A stretch of 7,394 nt of DNA, taken from contig SYGW01000133.1 in assembly GCA_005800255.1 (NCBI GenBank), forward strand, positions 1 to 7,394. The letters are read 5' to 3'. The DNA comes from Nitrospiraceae bacterium (GTDB lineage: Bacteria; Nitrospirota; Nitrospiria; Nitrospirales; Nitrospiraceae). The translations under genes were made by a program, and so were the position numbers. Position 1 is the first letter of the stretch. Every line of letters starts with the position of its first letter. Below, one piece after another: positions 6,520 through 7,394 of the stretch. The notes under the pieces are model-generated. The model did not search any database and had not been told where the DNA came from. It saw nothing but the letters and a program-made list of their open reading frames with translations.

Positions 6520-7394
6520 ATGCGTATGACTGCCTCTCTCTCCTCGTTATTGATCGTCATCCTCGCCTTGACCTCATCCGGCTGTGAGTCGAGCGACCAA
6601 GCCCTCGGGGCAGCGAAACGAATCGCCACGGGCCAAACAGGCCAGACCATCATCGATCTCGCCCAGGGGAAAGATCCGGCGCAGATCGCCAAGAAGCGTC
6701 TTGAGCAATATGCGCGCAATCCCAACGCCCTGCTCAAAGACCTGGAGGAAGCCAAGAAAGACCTGGAAGCCATCCTGACCGCCCTTGGCGTGAATGTCGG
6801 AAAGACCTGGGGCAAGAAAGAAATCAAACTACCCGAGCAGAAAAAATATGTGAAGTACACGCAGAACTATAAAAGCCGGGCCATCGTCGATTTCGATGCG
6901 GGCGAGATCCTGGTCGAAACATTGGACGAGCAAGACCCTCAGCGCAGTCTCAAAAACGCCGTCATCACGACAATCCTGACCCCGGAAGACCCCCGAGCGG
7001 TCGATTTATTTTCTGACAAGGAAATCGTCCTCACCGGAGACAAGGCCCCCTACCTCTTTGACCTGATCCACGATCAACGGAATAAACCGGTGCGCACGCC
7101 GGCGGAAGCCGAATCCTTCGCCACCTATCTTCTTGAAAAGAAATCTGCCACCAGGGCGATCGACCAGGAAGGAACCAAGAAAATGGCCCACTTCGTCAAA
7201 ATTGCGATGGTGTCCAACCTCGCCGTGCAACAGGCGGATAAATACCGGACGCTGGTCCACCAGTTCGCGCAGCACTATCACATCAGCCCCAGCCTGGTCT
7301 TCGCCATCATCCGCACCGAGAGCAACTTCAATCCCTTTGCCGTCAGCTCGGCTCCGGCCTATGGACTCATGCAACTGGTCCCCACCAGCGGAGG
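6520..7394 (+). CDS. mltC: MltC-type membrane-bound lytic murein transglycosylase, N-terminal part (runs off right edge)
   Basis: The open frame gives 291 codons to the edge. Residues 1-22 form a lipoprotein signal (hydrophobic SLLIVILALTSSGC) with lipid-carrying Cys22 followed by Glu. Residues 25-200 match the MltC N-terminal domain (DUF3393), including YVKYTQNYKSRAIVDFDAG at 110-128 and VETL just after. Residues about 243-291 begin the SLT catalytic domain: FAIIRTESNFNPFAV holds the catalytic Glu267, and YGLMQLVPTSGG follows. It should cleave the glycan of peptidoglycan with formation of 1,6-anhydro-muramic acid, anchored to a membrane and facing the wall. E. coli MltC has about 360 residues, so roughly 70 are missing through the window edge. 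The lipobox has Ser at -3 where Leu is usual. An alternative ATG lies two codons downstream (6526); no clear ribosome site is seen for either. It has no overlap with uup. Confidence 0.93.
   Translation, partial: MRMTASLSSLLIVILALTSSGCESSDQALGAAKRIATGQTGQTIIDLAQGKDPAQIAKKRLEQYARNPNALLKDLEEAKKDLEAILTALGVNVGKTWGKKEIKLPEQKKYVKYTQNYKSRAIVDFDAGEILVETLDEQDPQRSLKNAVITTILTPEDPRAVDLFSDKEIVLTGDKAPYLFDLIHDQRNKPVRTPAEAESFATYLLEKKSATRAIDQEGTKKMAHFVKIAMVSNLAVQQADKYRTLVHQFAQHYHISPSLVFAIIRTESNFNPFAVSSAPAYGLMQLVPTSG

Noticed and set aside
6498..6860. 120-codon minus-strand open frame opposite the MltC-type gene start
   Set aside because: It is antisense to the lipoprotein signal and DUF3393 domain, which are clear on the plus strand.

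Overview
The window looks like chromosomal DNA from a GC-rich, Gram-negative-type bacterium. Supporting signs are a lipoprotein murein hydrolase, a bactofilin, a periplasmic-type FKBP isomerase and a PBP1B-like remnant. Codon use and the style of the intergenic palindromes resemble Nitrospira (Nitrospirota). That assignment rests on general familiarity and was not tested by any search.

Layout. The left half reads on the minus strand, in transcription order: a sodium:solute symporter (start 3275), a badly decayed PBP1B-type peptidoglycan synthase (about 1842 to 1068), a bactofilin (start 1053) and the N-terminal half of an AI-2E/PerM-family membrane protein (start 563, running off the left edge). 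The short gaps suggest one transcription unit. The right half reads on the plus strand: an exported FKBP-type prolyl isomerase (3451-4131) with a strong intrinsic terminator, the ABC-F ATPase Uup (4463-6307), and a MltC-type lytic transglycosylase lipoprotein cut by the right edge (6520 onwards). The two halves diverge from a 175-base spacer that holds a 12-bp perfect palindrome.

Three stretches have no intact gene. The 1068-1859 region is explained by the PBP1B pseudogene. The 4132-4462 spacer holds the terminator, a 94-bp inverted-repeat element with internal hairpins, and a weak promoter candidate. The 6308-6519 spacer is mostly a 154-bp MITE-like palindrome with perfect 10-bp ends.

A common theme is cell-envelope work: bactofilin scaffold, lost peptidoglycan synthase, murein hydrolase and exported foldase. 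The genes are otherwise ordinary housekeeping or transport functions. I do not see a convincing new defence, toxin or biosynthetic system. The best leads are the gene remnant next to the bactofilin, and the 4239-4332 element, whose stem mismatches become G-U pairs only if it is transcribed from the minus strand.
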